A stretch of DNA of 64,000 nt, taken from assembly GCA_011033025.1 (NCBI GenBank), contig WFMF01000157.1, positions 186,001 to 250,000 of the forward strand, written 5' to 3'. The notes below the pieces were generated by a model, which was not told the origin of the DNA, ran no database searches, and saw nothing but the letters and a program-made list of their open reading frames with translations. The DNA comes from Beroe forskalii (lineage: Eukaryota; Ctenophora; Nuda; Beroida; Beroidae). This document shows, one piece after another, positions 11,245 to 24,700 of this stretch; within the stretch, counting starts at the first letter, position 1, and each line of letters opens with the position of its first letter. A program made the translations under genes and the position numbers.

Positions 11245-11606
11245 GTAGGTGATGGCACGTGCACAAGTAGGTGATAACACGTGCACAAGTGGGTGATGAC
11301 ACGTGCACAAGTAGGCGATTACACGTGCACAAGTGGGTGATGACACGTGCACAAGGAGGTGATGACACGTGCACAAGTAGGTGATAACACGTGCACAAGT
11401 TGGTGATGACATGTGCACAAGTAGGTGATGACACGTGCACAAGTAGGTGATGACATGTGCACAAGTGGGTGATGAGTGATGAAACGTGCACAAGTAGGTG
11501 ATGACACGTGCACAAGAAGGTGATGACACGTGCACAAGTAGGTGATGAAACGTGCACAAGTTGGTGATGGCATATGCACAAGTAGGTGATGACATGTGCA
11601 CAAGTA
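11232..11606. repeat. 22-bp minisatellite starting at exon B end
   Basis: About 16 units of CACGTGCACAAGTAGGTGAT plus two bases. The first unit is the last coding bases of exon B (ACACGTGCACAA) plus the presumed donor GTAGGT at 11245. Each unit therefore repeats an exon/intron-like junction. Variants GTGGGT and GTTGGT occur. The open frames on the minus strand are artefacts of the repeat. Confidence 0.9.
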
Positions 11607-11654
11607 AGTATTTGCGAATTTGGAAATGGGTGCACATACACACGCACACACTGG

Positions 11655-11815
11655 GTAATTTATACGTGCACACTGTGTAATTTACACGTGCATACTGTGT
11701 AATTTACACGTGCATACTGTGTAATTTACACGTGCATACTGTGTAATTTACACGTGCATACTGGGTAATTTACACGTGCACAGTGGTTAATTTACAAGTG
11801 CACACTGGGCAATTC
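11655..11815. repeat. Second 22-bp array, CACGTGCATACTGTGTAATT
   Basis: Seven or so units with the same 22-bp period as the array just upstream. They share the CACGTGCA core but carry a different second half (TACTGTGTAATTTA). The common period and core suggest one array gave rise to the other. Confidence 0.85.
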
Positions 11816-12580
11816 AGAAAGAATTGATATATTTTATAATTAGCTATATCTTATATATGGACATATGAGGATATGGGACTGTCTAAATTTTCTATACAGA
11901 AAAAACCTCCCGTTTCACATGAATGCGTCCCTTAACTCAGATAACTAGGTTACATAGATTTTTTTTATTTCGAAGGTTTGAGGCGCCTGTAACGTTCGTC
12001 GGTCGATCGAATGGAATTGGTCGATCGATCAACTTCATTTGATCGACCGATGTGTTCTAAATAGGAAATCCTTGAGCTAGTAGGGAAACAACTAAATATT
12101 AAGCGGTTACATGTCGAAGTGGTGACCGTATACCGCAACTTACATGGTCGAGGCGACAGCCGAGACTGTGTAAGTTGGATAATGGACGAGGCGTGCCGAG
12201 TTCATTATCAAAGGTATACGGTCACAGCTGAGATCATGGAACCGGATTATACCCCGACCGGAAACAGCTGGGACCTACTATTCTCTGACCAAACAGCACT
12301 ATTTCTTCCCACTCGGGTCTGACGACCCTCGTCCGGAGTCAACGCTTAAGTAGATTTTTGAGTGCTCCTTTATAAAATCTAATTTCATTTTATGCTTTTT
12401 ATGCACTGTTATTCAGTGGAGACCGTATAACCAAACTTACACGGTCGCTAAAACAAGCTTGGGAGGGGTATAATGAACGATTAACTAACGAATGGGAGTG
12501 TTATATCGAAAATTATCACACGAGGCGTCAGCCGAGTTTGACAATTTTCGATATAACACGATCCATGAGTTAGTTAATTG
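11816..12580. repeat. Intergenic with dispersed repeat fragments
   Basis: 11985-12058 (GTCGGTCGATCGAATGGAAT) is the inverted match of 15795-15855. 12125-12230 holds an inverted pair (GTGACCGTATACC at 12121 and GGTATACGGTCAC at 12212). 12295-12350 matches 13960-14020 (CCACTCGGGTCTGACGACCC) and, inverted, about 9010. 12480-12580 is the inverted mate of the 9076-9172 hairpin. No gene was found. Confidence 0.6.
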
Positions 12581-13850
12581 TATTATTACCCTGCAGTGTA
12601 ATTACTTTTCGAATTTTTGAGCAATATTAATCATGTAATTCCACCGTACCCAGCAGTTGAATTACTGTCAAGTGTGTAATTACTATACCTCAACTGTTGA
12701 ATTACTATTCAGGTGTTGAATTACTATTCCCAACTGTTGAATTACTACTGTTGAATTACTAAAAATTTTCTGAAACGGCCATTCGAACGATTCTTACCTA
12801 TTTGCTATTTATGTGAGGATGTAAATAGGATAATAATAAGCTCCCATGATATCTGTTATCGCACTTTTCATATAAAAAACGATTCGATGTAATTTATTCT
12901 TAACCGCATGTATACTGTGACACAAGATAAAATAGCGATAAGGAGCACAATATGTTCGGTACGATATATTATGTTATATTCTTAATGGTACATTCGGTAG
13001 CACAAGATAAAGTAAATAAGGAGCACAATAGATAAAATACGATAATATATCTTAACGGTATTATAGGGCAACACAAGATTAAAGATAAATTAGATAAAAG
13101 GACTGCTATCGTATATACCTGAATGGCGCCACCTAGACGCGCTTGATAACTCCATCTAGGTTCCAATGTTTATTCAATATTTATCTAGTGTTAGAGATAT
13201 AACGCAGACTTATGGCGCCATATATATGGTGTATTGCTCCATTTTATCAATTTCATTTGAATTATTACTGTGCGCCGTCATTTTTATCTGTCAGTTTTCG
13301 TTTCTTATATGGTTGTGGAGTGAATTGATTTGTTTTTGATTGAGTACCTACTTAACTTTCATGATTCTGTTTTTGACGACGATGAAAGATCATAACAAAA
13401 TTTTAGTATAAAGTACATACACTACGTCATACACTAACAGTATGCATCAATGCTGGGCGCTGGTTCTATCATATTTTGGTCTTTTGAGAGTTTGAGTATT
13501 CGCTGAATTGACCCTGATGATGATGTGATGTTGACTTTACAAATTCATCCCTTTTTACAAATTCATCCCTACCTAGCTGTTGTTCATAAAACATTGGGTT
13601 CGAATACGTAGTACGTTCATCCGTATGTTTCTAAGTTTCAAACCGTCTCCCTTTGATTGTTGCATAGTGGTAATAATCGCAAAACACACGCGGGTGTGTA
13701 ATCACATCGTAATTGCACTCGCAAGCTCGTGCATTTTCCAATAAATGCACTCGCAAGCTCGTGCATTTATTGCATGAATTCCACTCGCAAGCTCGTGGAA
13801 TTAATGTGGTAATTACACACCCAAGTGTGTATTTACCGTATATTATCACC
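12581..13850. mobile_element. 1.3 kb repeat element, copy 1 (inverted mate at 28.3-29.8 kb)
   Basis: Runs from TATTATTACCCTGCAGTG, through several GTTGAATTACTA units (12650-12760) and a block containing TAGAGATATAACGCAGAC near 13195, to a terminal palindromic block (13690-13830). That block holds three copies of CACTCGCAAGCTCGTG-type sequence. All parts reappear in reverse order at 28345-29805. No transposase was found; probably non-autonomous. Confidence 0.75.
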
Positions 13851-14282
13851 CGACCCTACTTGGCTAGACCTAGCTGCTTCTGATTTCGGTATTTACGCTG
13901 CCTACATCAGGATTCTAGCTCTTTTCTTCAGGATTCAGCCAGGGGCTAGCCATACAACAGTATTTCCTTCCACTCGGGTCTGACGACCCTCGTCCGGATT
14001 GAACGCCTTTATAGATTTGCAAGTGCTCCTTTATCAAAATTTCTTTTCAAGTTTTTTTCTGCACTCATTTTTTCGGGATGGCTGTTTACCACCTAGATTT
14101 GGTTTTATATTTGGGCTTCATTTGCTCCTTTAGAAATTTTTTGCGCGCGCCACTATACAGTTGTTTTAAAGGGGTGATATATCGATAATTATCACACCCG
14201 AATTATAATCACGAGAGGGTGATAATGCTCATTATATAACGATCGTTATATAATTGTTGCTCCGATAATTTTTGTTATATAA
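13851..14282. other. Intergenic with repeat fragments
   Basis: 13960-14020 matches 12290-12350. 14170-14260 carries TTATCACACCCG/GTGATAAT hairpin pieces and the perfect palindrome TATATAACGATCGTTATATA that also occurs at 3356. No gene was found. Confidence 0.5.
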
Positions 14283-15730
14283 CGGCTTCAAAAATGGAGT
14301 TTAGGGGTCAATTAATAATTTTCATAAGATTTTAAAATTTTCGAAATTTTGGGGTGTGATAATTTTTCCAGGTGTGTGATAACTGTACAGTTATCACACC
14401 CCTCAAAGAACAGTTATCACACCTTTGAAAAATTATCACACCCCAAAAATCAAAACTTTAGAATTTTGTTATTCGTATTTATCAACTATGTAAAATCATT
14501 TCAATCTGACTTTTAGTCAATTCTCTCACTCCCATACACCAGTGTATCTTATACACCTTATACATCCATTAGCATTCACCAGTGTATACATCTTATGTTA
14601 TCTTGTTTTGGTTTCATGAGTTTATGCATTCACCGTTCACGTTAGTCTTTATATGAGCCGCGCACGCACGTGCCAGTTAAGCAGTAAGACCACTTGCTCT
14701 CACTCCATTACGATACACCAGTGTATACATATTGTGTTATCTTGTTTTGGGTTCATGAGTTTATGTATACTTGTTGGTCCTTATATGAGCCGCGCACCCA
14801 CGTGCCAGTAACAGGACTTGCTCTCACGCCATTACGATACACCAATGTATACATTTATTATATGTTATCTTTTTGGTGTCATGAGTTTATGTATACCCGG
14901 TAGTCGTTATATGAGCCGCGCACCCACGTGCCAGTTAGACCACTTGCTCCCACTCCATTACGATACATCCATTAGATTCACCAGTGTATTTCTTACGTTA
15001 TCTTTGTTTTGGTTTCATGAGTTTATTTATACTTGTTGGTCATTATATGAGCCGCACACCCACGTGCCAGCAAGACCACTTCCTCTCACTCCATTAGGAT
15101 ACACCACTGTAGCAGTGTATACATTTATTTTGTTATCTTGTTTCGGTTTCATGAGTTTATGTATACTCGGTAGTCGTTATATGAGCCGTGCACCTACTTA
15201 CCCTCACTAAATGTGCATCCGTTACGGCGTTACACACGTACACAGAAATGATCTTTCAATTTTGTTTTGATGTTGCTACACATTTCAATCGACAATCACT
15301 TTATATAGTTCCTAGTTGAATCAAAAGATATGAGCAAAGTTTATGAAGATTCCGTACTTACGTTTTATGCATACTTTGAAGGCAAATTTAGATATACATA
15401 GCCACTCTTCACCATCTAATTTAAGATTCCTGGCCAATCTTGATACTTTACTAAGTCAATTTCAGGCCTCTACTCTCTAGCTCAAAGGTTTTTATATTTG
15501 AAAGCTTCTAAATTTGCTTTTTTATGGAAAAACCAGTGTAGATCTCCGCCCGTTTTCACGTTATATAATAGATTAATCAAACACCCTAAGGATACGTTTA
15601 TATCAATTATCACACTCGCCTTCGGCTCAGTGTGATATTGGTATTACACTCGCCTTCGGCTCGAGCATTCGAATTATCACACTCGCTTCTGCTCGTGTGA
15701 TAATTCATATAAACGTATCCTAAGGGTGTT
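14283..15730. repeat. Repeat family copy 2, uninterrupted, with 140-bp tandem array
   Basis: 14283-14550 matches 4386-4655. 14560-15205 is the 140-bp tandem array, and 15215-15575 matches 8350-8700. 15579-15731 is a terminal hairpin: AAACACCCTAAGGATACG pairs with CGTATCCTAAGGGTGTTT. Its loop contains three CACTCG-CTTCGGCTCG palindromes. This copy lacks both insertions found in copy 1 and serves as the empty-site reference. Confidence 0.85.
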
Positions 15731-15864
15731 TGATTATCCTATATTTAAACACGATTCAAGTCAAAAGGGACCAGTAAAACACATCATTCGTTCCAATGGA
15801 GTTGATCGATCGACCAATTCCATTCAATCGACCGACAAACGTTACGGGCGCCTTACTTCTATTC

Positions 15865-16145
15865 CAACAGCTGTAACAGCCGATGACAGGAATCGAAGGA
15901 TTCAAGTAAACAGGCCAGTGACGGTTAAGGAAGTGTGATCCATACTTTCTTCGCCCGAGACTTCGCTGCAATGGGCAGCTCCTCATCTAACCCTCCTGCA
16001 CAGTTTCCTGTATTCTCGGCTGAGTGAACCATGTGGCTGCTTAGGTGAGAGTTCTCACCCTTAGCACGGTAGGCAAGGCCGGGAATCGAACAACCAACCT
16101 CGCGATTGAAAGTACGACGCCCTAACCACTGCGCTACCTGGCCAC
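15865..16145 (-). mobile_element. tRNA-derived SINE, copy 1
   Basis: On the minus strand it begins with a tRNA-like head (about 16074-16145): GGCCAGG, A-box-like TAGCGCAGTGG and B-box-like GTTCGATTCC, then CCTTGCC. The acceptor arms nearly pair but the T stem does not. A non-tRNA body follows (GGGTGAGAACTCTCACC hairpin, then through TGTGCAGGAGGGTTAG to CCTGTCATCGGCTGTTACAG). A diverged plus-strand copy lies at 63190-63430. The shared head-plus-body structure marks it as a SINE and not a tRNA gene. Confidence 0.75.
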
Positions 16146-18700
16146 CAAAACCATGATAACCATGAGGTCGCTGCCCAGAGCTGCTATTGTGATCGGTACA
16201 CAGGTTCGTACAGTATAATTATGAAAGTTAATTCAATGTTTAGATAAGTTATGAATTATCACTAACGTACTTATCCAATGACGGCTCGGTCGCGCGGCGC
16301 TATAGTCTAGTCTGACAGCTAAAACGGAGTCAAAAGTAACTGAAAGTGAAATCATTGCTTGAACAGAGCTGGGATCAGAGTCATAGACATGGCGTGTAGA
16401 ATAGGGATTTCTTCTGTCATGGACAGTTTTTAACTTGAGCAAAAAAAAAATAAAAGTGATTTCAACAACCCTTCCTGGAACTCGTTTTTACTACAGCTCC
16501 CCTTTTTACTGACGAGCACACGTAGCAGTTACTGGTGAACAGTAACCACATCAGTTAATTAAATTGCCTACCTTTTCAGCATTTCCACATTCTTTGAAAG
16601 ATGAAAAGAAATGAGCTATGAGAGTATTAGTAAAGCACCCAACTGTGGTACTTCCTTGATCCTTCATTACTTGTCAGTTAATATTGTAAACATAAAGGAT
16701 TTTATGTTCATTTTGTTGTCTAAGTCAGGACTTGGGGATATATTGAAAATATACACGATTATCAACATTCAGTAACAAATCTGTTATCTCCCTTATTCCT
16801 GCCCCGTCATGCAGGTCCCTTTTGCAGTTGACTCTCCCATTGTGCTGTGTACGTGGTGCTTCTCTCATATTCTTTAACCTCTGTACTTCTGTAGTTCTCC
16901 CCTGACATGCTTCGTCTTGTAGTTGTCCTTCAAGTCCCTTTGTTCAGCTGAATCTTCTCCCCTGTCACACTGCTAACCCGTTCCATCTTGAGAATCCTCT
17001 TAGTCTCTAGCCAAACATCAGCAACACAATCTAAACCGAGAGGACAGCACAAACTTACTGAGGTAAACACAGTCAATATAACCAAAGCTCATGGCTATTG
17101 GAAAGTGCTTCACTTTGATTGGTCCTCAGGTCCAGTTACCTTGTTTTCCGTTCTCTTATTGGTCCCTACAACTGCACTGACAGCGTGTCTCACTGTGATT
17201 GGTCCCCTTCTTTAAAACGCTAAATTATTGTTATAATATTCCATAACTGCTAACACTGGCCTAACAATAAACTTATAATTAAACTCAATTGTTATCACAT
17301 ATGTTCAAAGGTTTTAAGTGGTCTTGAATGGTCAACAGAGCAAAGCAAAACTGGAGTACAAAGGCTTCGCTCTGCACCTTCTGGTAATAATGTTGCCATA
17401 TACACGCCTCTTGTTGTAAATAGTAATTATAAGCTTCACCATAATATTTTATTATTTACAGTAAACGCAAAACTCCAAAATAATATGCTAAATTCAAGAG
17501 TCCAATTATGGCATCACCAACATCACATTGTTTCTTTTTTAATTATGAATCTATCTCACGGAGTTTTGTTGAAATTCTGACTTCTTTCCATAGATATCCA
17601 TACATTCATTTTATTATTGCAACTTCATATTGCAACTTCATATTGCAACTTCATATTGCAACTTCATATTGCAACTTCATATTGCTGAAAATATATGCTC
17701 TTTTGTAAATTTGTCAAGTTGCAGCAGTTGCTTGAGGGGATTTAATTATATTTAATTATAATTATTGTACTTATTTATTTATCTTAAAGCCCTTAGTGGT
17801 ACCCAACCGCTGGTTTTCAATCATTAATGCTATGCGGGACGCGGGTGGCATTTTTTATGAAATGAGGTATTTTGTAATTACCAGTTAACGAAAGAGTCGG
17901 TTAACAAATAACCGCACAATCTGGAAGCAGGATTATATATTAATTGCTTCTTTGTAACTTAACATAATAGGTGTTTATATAATGTGGAATATATGAATAA
18001 GGAAATTGCACTTATTATCATACTAATTGGAATTCAATGTACCTTATTAAGGCCCTTCCAACAAAGTGACCGCAACAGTATAAAAATAAAACGTTTAGTA
18101 CAATATTGTGATGCTAAAGAAAATTAACGCATTCTTAGAGATTAAACGTACCTAAATTCAATTTGTGCAGAGTGTTTACTGTTAAATCTCTATTTTATTG
18201 CATTGCATTAAATTAATAAGGTTAGTGGTAACGCCCCGCACCTTGCTTTCATGTAGCCACGTATTCCATATTCAAATTTGAGATCAATTGATTCAGAATT
18301 TCATTTCATTAAATTCTGATAGTGTTTTGAATCGTGATATAATTCGATTTTCGACCTATTAGCATTGATCTATTCATTTATTAACGACGGTTAATAAAAG
18401 ATCAGTGTCAGCAGTATTCCAGGAGTCAAAGTAGCTTGTGAGCAAACAAACATACATGGACCATTAATGTTTTAATGGCACCACCAGAAAATATAATGAT
18501 GATGTGAAATATTTATTAATTACAGAATGGTCCAGAACACTGATTAGTCACTGCAGTAATAATCTTAAGTTATTGACATGATAATATTCTACAGTCAATT
18601 AATTGCAAAAAATACCAAAATAGAGTGGGTGTTCATTTTCGGATATTTTGAAAAGTTCTTTAGACAAAAATATTGTACTTTTTGAACATACCACAGTAAA
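16146..18700. other. Intergenic region upstream of the receptor gene
   Basis: No coding region was recognised. 17587-17685 holds a 13-bp tandem repeat (TTGCAACTTCATA, about 6 copies). 17105-17210 has three ATTGGTCC (inverted CCAAT) motifs about 40 bp apart, which could be promoter-like. The rest is AT-rich unique sequence. Confidence 0.5.
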
Positions 18701-18750
18701 CTTGATCAGTTTCTAGGCGCTTTTTTTATTGACAGTCCATCATTGCAGGA

Positions 18751-21700
18751 ATGAATTCCACCCCCTTGCACTATTTAATGTTGCTCGCCACCGTGACCAT
18801 ATCCAAACAGGAACTCAGGAACTTGCCGACAACAACAGGAAAAATACCTCTCAAGGAAATGTTAGCATCAGAATGGTATTCAAAATCGAACCACACTTGG
18901 ATTTTCAGTCCTAAAGAGCAGCCACTAGTAGGGACATCTGTGGTACTCTACATAAATGCAGACCCAAACAATCTATGCCCTAGCTATGTGTTTGAACTGG
19001 TTGATACATCAGAACTGGTGATATTTCAGCTCAACACTCATTCTCAAATCCAGTTCACCGAAACAAGAAGTTTGCAATTTATAGCAGATTCCCAGCTCAA
19101 TGATTTGAACGATGGACATTGGTTGAGCCTTTCGAATAGTCATGTGCAGTTTCATTACCAATTCTGGGGATCAAAATACAAGATGGAAATTGTTGTCAAC
19201 ACTCAGTTTTATGAAATAAGAATAAACGATGTGTTAGTTGAAGCTTCACGATTCAAAATTAATTGGCAGAGACTGTTGAATTTCCAGTACTATAAAATGC
19301 ACGCAACAGAAGAAAGCGAAAACTCCTGCATTGATATTGATTCGTCCTATGTTCACCATCCATCTGAAACAGGTTTGAAAGTTTTAAGAAAAGTCAGAAA
19401 GGAAGAGACCTCTCCAGTTTTCATTATTTGCAAGGGCGGGGATTGAAGAAGTTAGCCAGTTCAGACATGGTCAAATAACAGAATATGGAAATCTGACATA
19501 GTCATAGTTTCATTCTAAACGTGACATAAACTTCTTTTACATGATAATATATTGTAATTATTGAATATTTGAAAATAATGCCAATTCAAGCATAATATAA
19601 TTTAATACTAATCACATAATATAATTCCTTTTTCAGCAATATGCAACCCTCTCAAACTAGAATATGGGTCAGTTTCACCTGCTGGCTACATCCCAGAGGG
19701 AGTAGCTGTCACACAGTCATGTGACTTTGGGTACACGCTATCTGGGGAGTGGTTTGCAGTCTGTGATGAGGGAGACACCTACTACAACGTCTCGTCATGT
19801 GTTCCTTTAAAGAGAGGTACAGATCGTCTAAAGAGTAAAGATCTCAATTAACAATATTAAAACACTTGGTCTGATATAAACTAAGATATCTAATATGAAT
19901 ACCGTCAGAGGTGTCTAGATAAAACGTCTAGATACTAAAAGATAAAGCTTCATCTCGTCACCAGCTCACCACTGACTCTTTGGCACCTCTCTTATTCGAA
20001 TCCCAGTGTATTCGAATACATCTCCCTCTCCTTATGTGATCTCATAAGCACTTGATCTCTCTTCGCTTTCAGCTGGCAATGATTGTCATATGATATTAGA
20101 AAGCTCCAATGAACGAGAAACCTGTTTTTGGTCAAATGTGATCATGACTATCAGTGTGATGATGCCTCAAACTTAGTCCTTAATAATAATGCCCGAAATA
20201 TCCTGAATGTTTCATTAATTTTTTTACACTAAGTTTCATGTCATTTTCTTATTTTCAGGACGGAGAAAGAGGTTCAGTGAATTCGAAAAAACCAACATTT
20301 TCGAACACCTAGAAGTCTGTACCAAAGATAACATGTATCTCACAGATAAACGACTGGATATCTCTTCGATCTTTTACCTGAACTTGAAATTCAGTGGAAT
20401 TTATGAGCACAATTGCAGAGTGAGTTTCAACATAATCGATGAAAGTACGATGTATCATTTAGACTTCAGGTTGAATTGGGACGACCACAGCTACCGAAAG
20501 GTTATTCAGAATTCCAAATGGAATGGCTATTGGGGCTACATCTATGATCAATCAGACACGGATCTGCCAGACTTCAAACTAGACAACGATGTGTACATCG
20601 TGATAACCCACGACAACTATGACATAACAATCAATGGTGTTGATCTGGAGAATAAGTTTCCAGTGGATCTAGATAGGTTACATAACTTCCGGGGCATTTG
20701 CATCTACACTAAGGGATCGTGTGCACACATTGATCTACAAAACAGCTACATGTCGGATGGAGGTTTGTCACAGTAAGGGTTTATAATTGACCTTTCAATA
20801 AAATCTCAATTCCTCTGTCTTTCTATAACTTAATTTTGCAATTAGAACATCTTTAAAATACGAATACCTTATTGGACATAGGTGTACAGGGTTGGTAATA
20901 AGTCAGCACCCCCCCCCCCCTCTGCAGCCAAAACCATAGAAGTTGAAAACAAATCATTTGGTACAGTTTTAGATTGATCTATTGCGATTGAATTTGAGTG
21001 ATAAAAATCAGTCTCTAAGTGCAGAATATTTTATGAAGGAGCAATTTGGAACTTACCCAACAATAATTGCTTCAATATGCAGGGTTGGTATGGAGCCTGA
21101 GTCCCTGCCTCCAGCCAAAACAGTTAAAGATAGAGACTTCTCCTTTTAAATTTATTCAAGGCCATCTATTAGTGAAAGAAAAATGTGGTCACATCACCGG
21201 AAAAGAAAAATAATTGTGAAGGAGCACCTTTGAAAAGTGTCTTATTCGCCAACAACATAAATTTTTATCACAAATCACATACGGACACAAATTTTATAGA
21301 ATGTATGTCAAAAAATTCATTAAAAGCCAAAAAAGAGGCTGAAAAATGCCCAAAATAAGCAAAATTCATTGTTTTTGGCCACTTTCCAAATTGCTCCTTC
21401 ATAAAATATTTTGCTTTAGGAGGATCATTTTTCAAACTTAAATCCAATCAGAATGTATCAAAGTAAAACTGTACCAAAGGAATAATTACCAACTTTTATG
21501 GTTTTGGCTGAACAAGGGGGGTGCCGACTTATTATCAACCCTGTACAGCCAAGAAATACACGTGGAATCGATATACAATAAAAAAGTAAAAATTATGCGC
21601 CTTTACAAGATGCAGAAAGTGCCAAAGAGCAATTTCTAAAATCTAAATCGATTGCAGGAGGATATTCCTTCCACTTGGTGGACGGAGAAGGGAAAAAGGT

Positions 21701-24700
21701 GGAGCTTGGAGAGACTTCTGGACTGATCATAGCAAGAAGACTTGGTTACCCTAAGGTAATCAATCATATGCAATCCAATAACTACAGGTAGTGTTTGAAA
21801 AGCATCATAGACAGATTGTCGATTTACTCAAGATAAATAACAGTTCTCCCCTCCTCTATTGTGAATCAGGCATTATTTGCACAACCATCACCTATTCAGA
21901 TTTAACAGTATGTGCAAAGGTATTACACACACAACCACCACAAAACACGATCTCTGCTAACCTTTTCTCAATGCCTTTTTGTAAAACAAACACGAGATTG
22001 AGAACAGGAAAAAATCTAAAGATGATCAAATTTTCCAGGAAGGTACCGTATGTGGTCACGAGTTTGACGACGAAAAAGCGAATAGTCTGTGTCACGAGTT
22101 AGGCTTCCCCAGCTGTGAAGAGTGGCATGTAGATGGGTTACCCGTAGAGATGCAGACCCACTATACGGTATTCATTTACCAAGTTTCCTGCCTTGGAAGG
22201 AAGCGTTGTGACTACAGCACGGCATCTGACAGTCAGGAGATCCGTGAGAAGTGTCAAAACTCTAACCATGTGTTCCTGACTTGCAAGTCCAATGAAGGTT
22301 AGTTCATTCGCGTTAAATGAACGTTGCAGTAGTTGATGCAATTCCAATAGAGGTTAGTTGATGCAAGTTCAATGGAGGTTAGTAGATGCAAGCCCAATGA
22401 ACGTAGTTGACGTAAAGTAAAGTTGGTTCATGTAGTTCCAATGATTGTAAGTGGACGCAAGTCCAATGGAGCATTGTTGATGAAAGTCCAATGAGCATTA
22501 GTTTCTCTCTTTAAGGGGAAATAAATGTATTTGAAGAGAGGTTGTCCTCACGATTCAAACAATCTATGGGCATAATGATTCAAAACGTTTCACTTTATAC
22601 TTTTATGGAAAATTATCCATTAAACCTATATCAATACTTCTGTGTTTTTGATAACATTTCAATTCGGTAGTCTGTACTAAATACAAAATATGTACAAGTG
22701 AAAGTGTCAAATCTTTCAGATACCTGTCAGATCAAGGAGTACAATAACTTCATGAAGATCGTGTGCACTGACTTTCGTGGCAACGAATACTTCAAATGCT
22801 TGGACTCTGACGTGTACTACTGGGTGGAAGCCGCCCTGCCTGGCTACAGCAAGTTCAGCAGCCTCTGTGAGGAAGACCCTTACTTTTACCAGGTCTGCGG
22901 GGCCGGGCACACCGAGGACATGACTAGCGGCAGGACAGTAGCAGGGAGTTTCTGCAGCTACTACATATGCGAGGATGAGCACGGCATCTACACTAGCAGC
23001 TACAAGGCTGAGCACACCTACTCGTGCAATGGGAAACAGGAGTGTACCAACACTCAGCTGGACGAGGCAGACTGTGAAGGGAGGGAAGGTGGGCGGCTGA
23101 GTATACCCAACTCCCAGGTTTGCAACGGAGTCTGCAACCTACAGAACTGCGAGGATGAAGCGAAGTGTAATGGACTGACATACGGCACATTCAATGGAAG
23201 ACAGTATAAACCTCCATACCTCTTGCAAGCAGGAGACATGGACTGCTGCTGGAGGGATGACAGCACTCCCACTTGCCAGCACTTCAACCCATTCGAGCAG
23301 AGACACGAAGAATTTCCACTGTTTAACTATACAAGATGTGCCGCATTCTCATTTTCAGCAAGAGCAATGGACGAGGGCCAATATCTGACCAAAGAATTAA
23401 ACCCTTATTGTACTTCCTTTTTGGACCAGACGAACTGCACTGACACTTCCAGAATAGCAATGACATGCGAAGTAATGGGCTATCCCACTACCATATCGAA
23501 GCAAATGATGTGTCATGGGATAGAAAACCTATCCATCTGCAGTGACAGCATTGAGAATGTTTGCTATGAGCTGTCCACCACGTGCAAAGTTCACAAGCAT
23601 CTCATGTGTGACGGTGTTGATGATTGCCAAGATAGAAGTGATGAGTTAAATCATATCTGTCAAAATCTAACACCCGAACCATGTGTTCGAAGGGCAGGAT
23701 TTGGTGATAATGATAATAATAAACCACTCAAGTTTCCACTTGCCTGGCTTCACGATAACGTCATAGATTGCCAGGATGGTATCGATGAAAAGGATGGTAT
23801 CGTTGAAAAGGATGGTGGGATGAAACCTTGGCCTTCTTGCGGCAAAAACAAAACTTTCAGATACGTGTCGGAATATGACCATGTTTGCACGGAAGACCTC
23901 ATCTGCTTACACGACAGTAATACAGAGTTTATCCGATCAGAGGAGCTGTGCGATGGAATAGAAACTTGTGGTAATGAGAACGCAATGTGCCAGGTATCAG
24001 TGGGTTGGGATACCATTTGGAAAAAACAGCAAAAAAACCTAGACGAAGAAAAACACTTGTTTCACTGCTTAAAAGGACTATCTGAGTTACAGAGGCTTAC
24101 GTCTCCTTGTGTACATGCTGCTTTCAGACACAATAAAGAAAATTTATTCGGCATGTCAGAAAAAACGGACCATCTCTTTTTCCCAATGAAAAAACACGAT
24201 TGCAGTCACCTATATGGGGAGTTGTATGTCTACATTGCATGTATGGGACTATGCGAGGGGACTTTAAAGTGCCCATTGACAAAGAAGGTCAGATACGACT
24301 CATGTCCAGGGCAATATTCCCGGAGAATTTTTACCACACAAAACCAACAGGATTTGGTTTTCTTGTTGAAGTCCAGAGGGTCCTATCATAGTGATGTGTT
24401 TGTATGTGATAACAACAGATGTATTGATTACAGCCAAGTTTGTGACTTAGTTGATGACTGCGGTGACAATAGCGATGAAATCAACTGTGCCAATTTTTTT
24501 CGATGTAAAAACAGTCATGAAACGCTGGTTTGGACGAGAGTTTGTGACGGTTTTATAGATTGCCGAGACATGTCGGATGAGTGTAACAGTCGATGCAGCA
24601 GAGAGATAATTAATAACCTGCCACTGACAGTATCTGCATGGATCATAGGAATTTTAGCTGTGATTTTCAACTTGGTAATGATAATTGATAACGTAGCAAA

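Noticed and set aside
11212-11673. Three overlapping Cys/His-rich frames on the minus strand
   Set aside because: All three phases of the 22-bp minisatellite are open because the unit lacks stops. The products are pure repeats.
13690-13830. Small Cys-rich ORFs across the CTCGCAAGCTCG palindromes (also 28320-28547)
   Set aside because: The frames are open on both strands because of the palindromes. The sequence is a terminal block of a repeat element.
16074-16145. A tRNA gene on the minus strand
   Set aside because: A and B box-like motifs and a near-paired acceptor are present, but the T stem does not pair and a SINE body shared with 63190-63430 follows. It is a SINE head.
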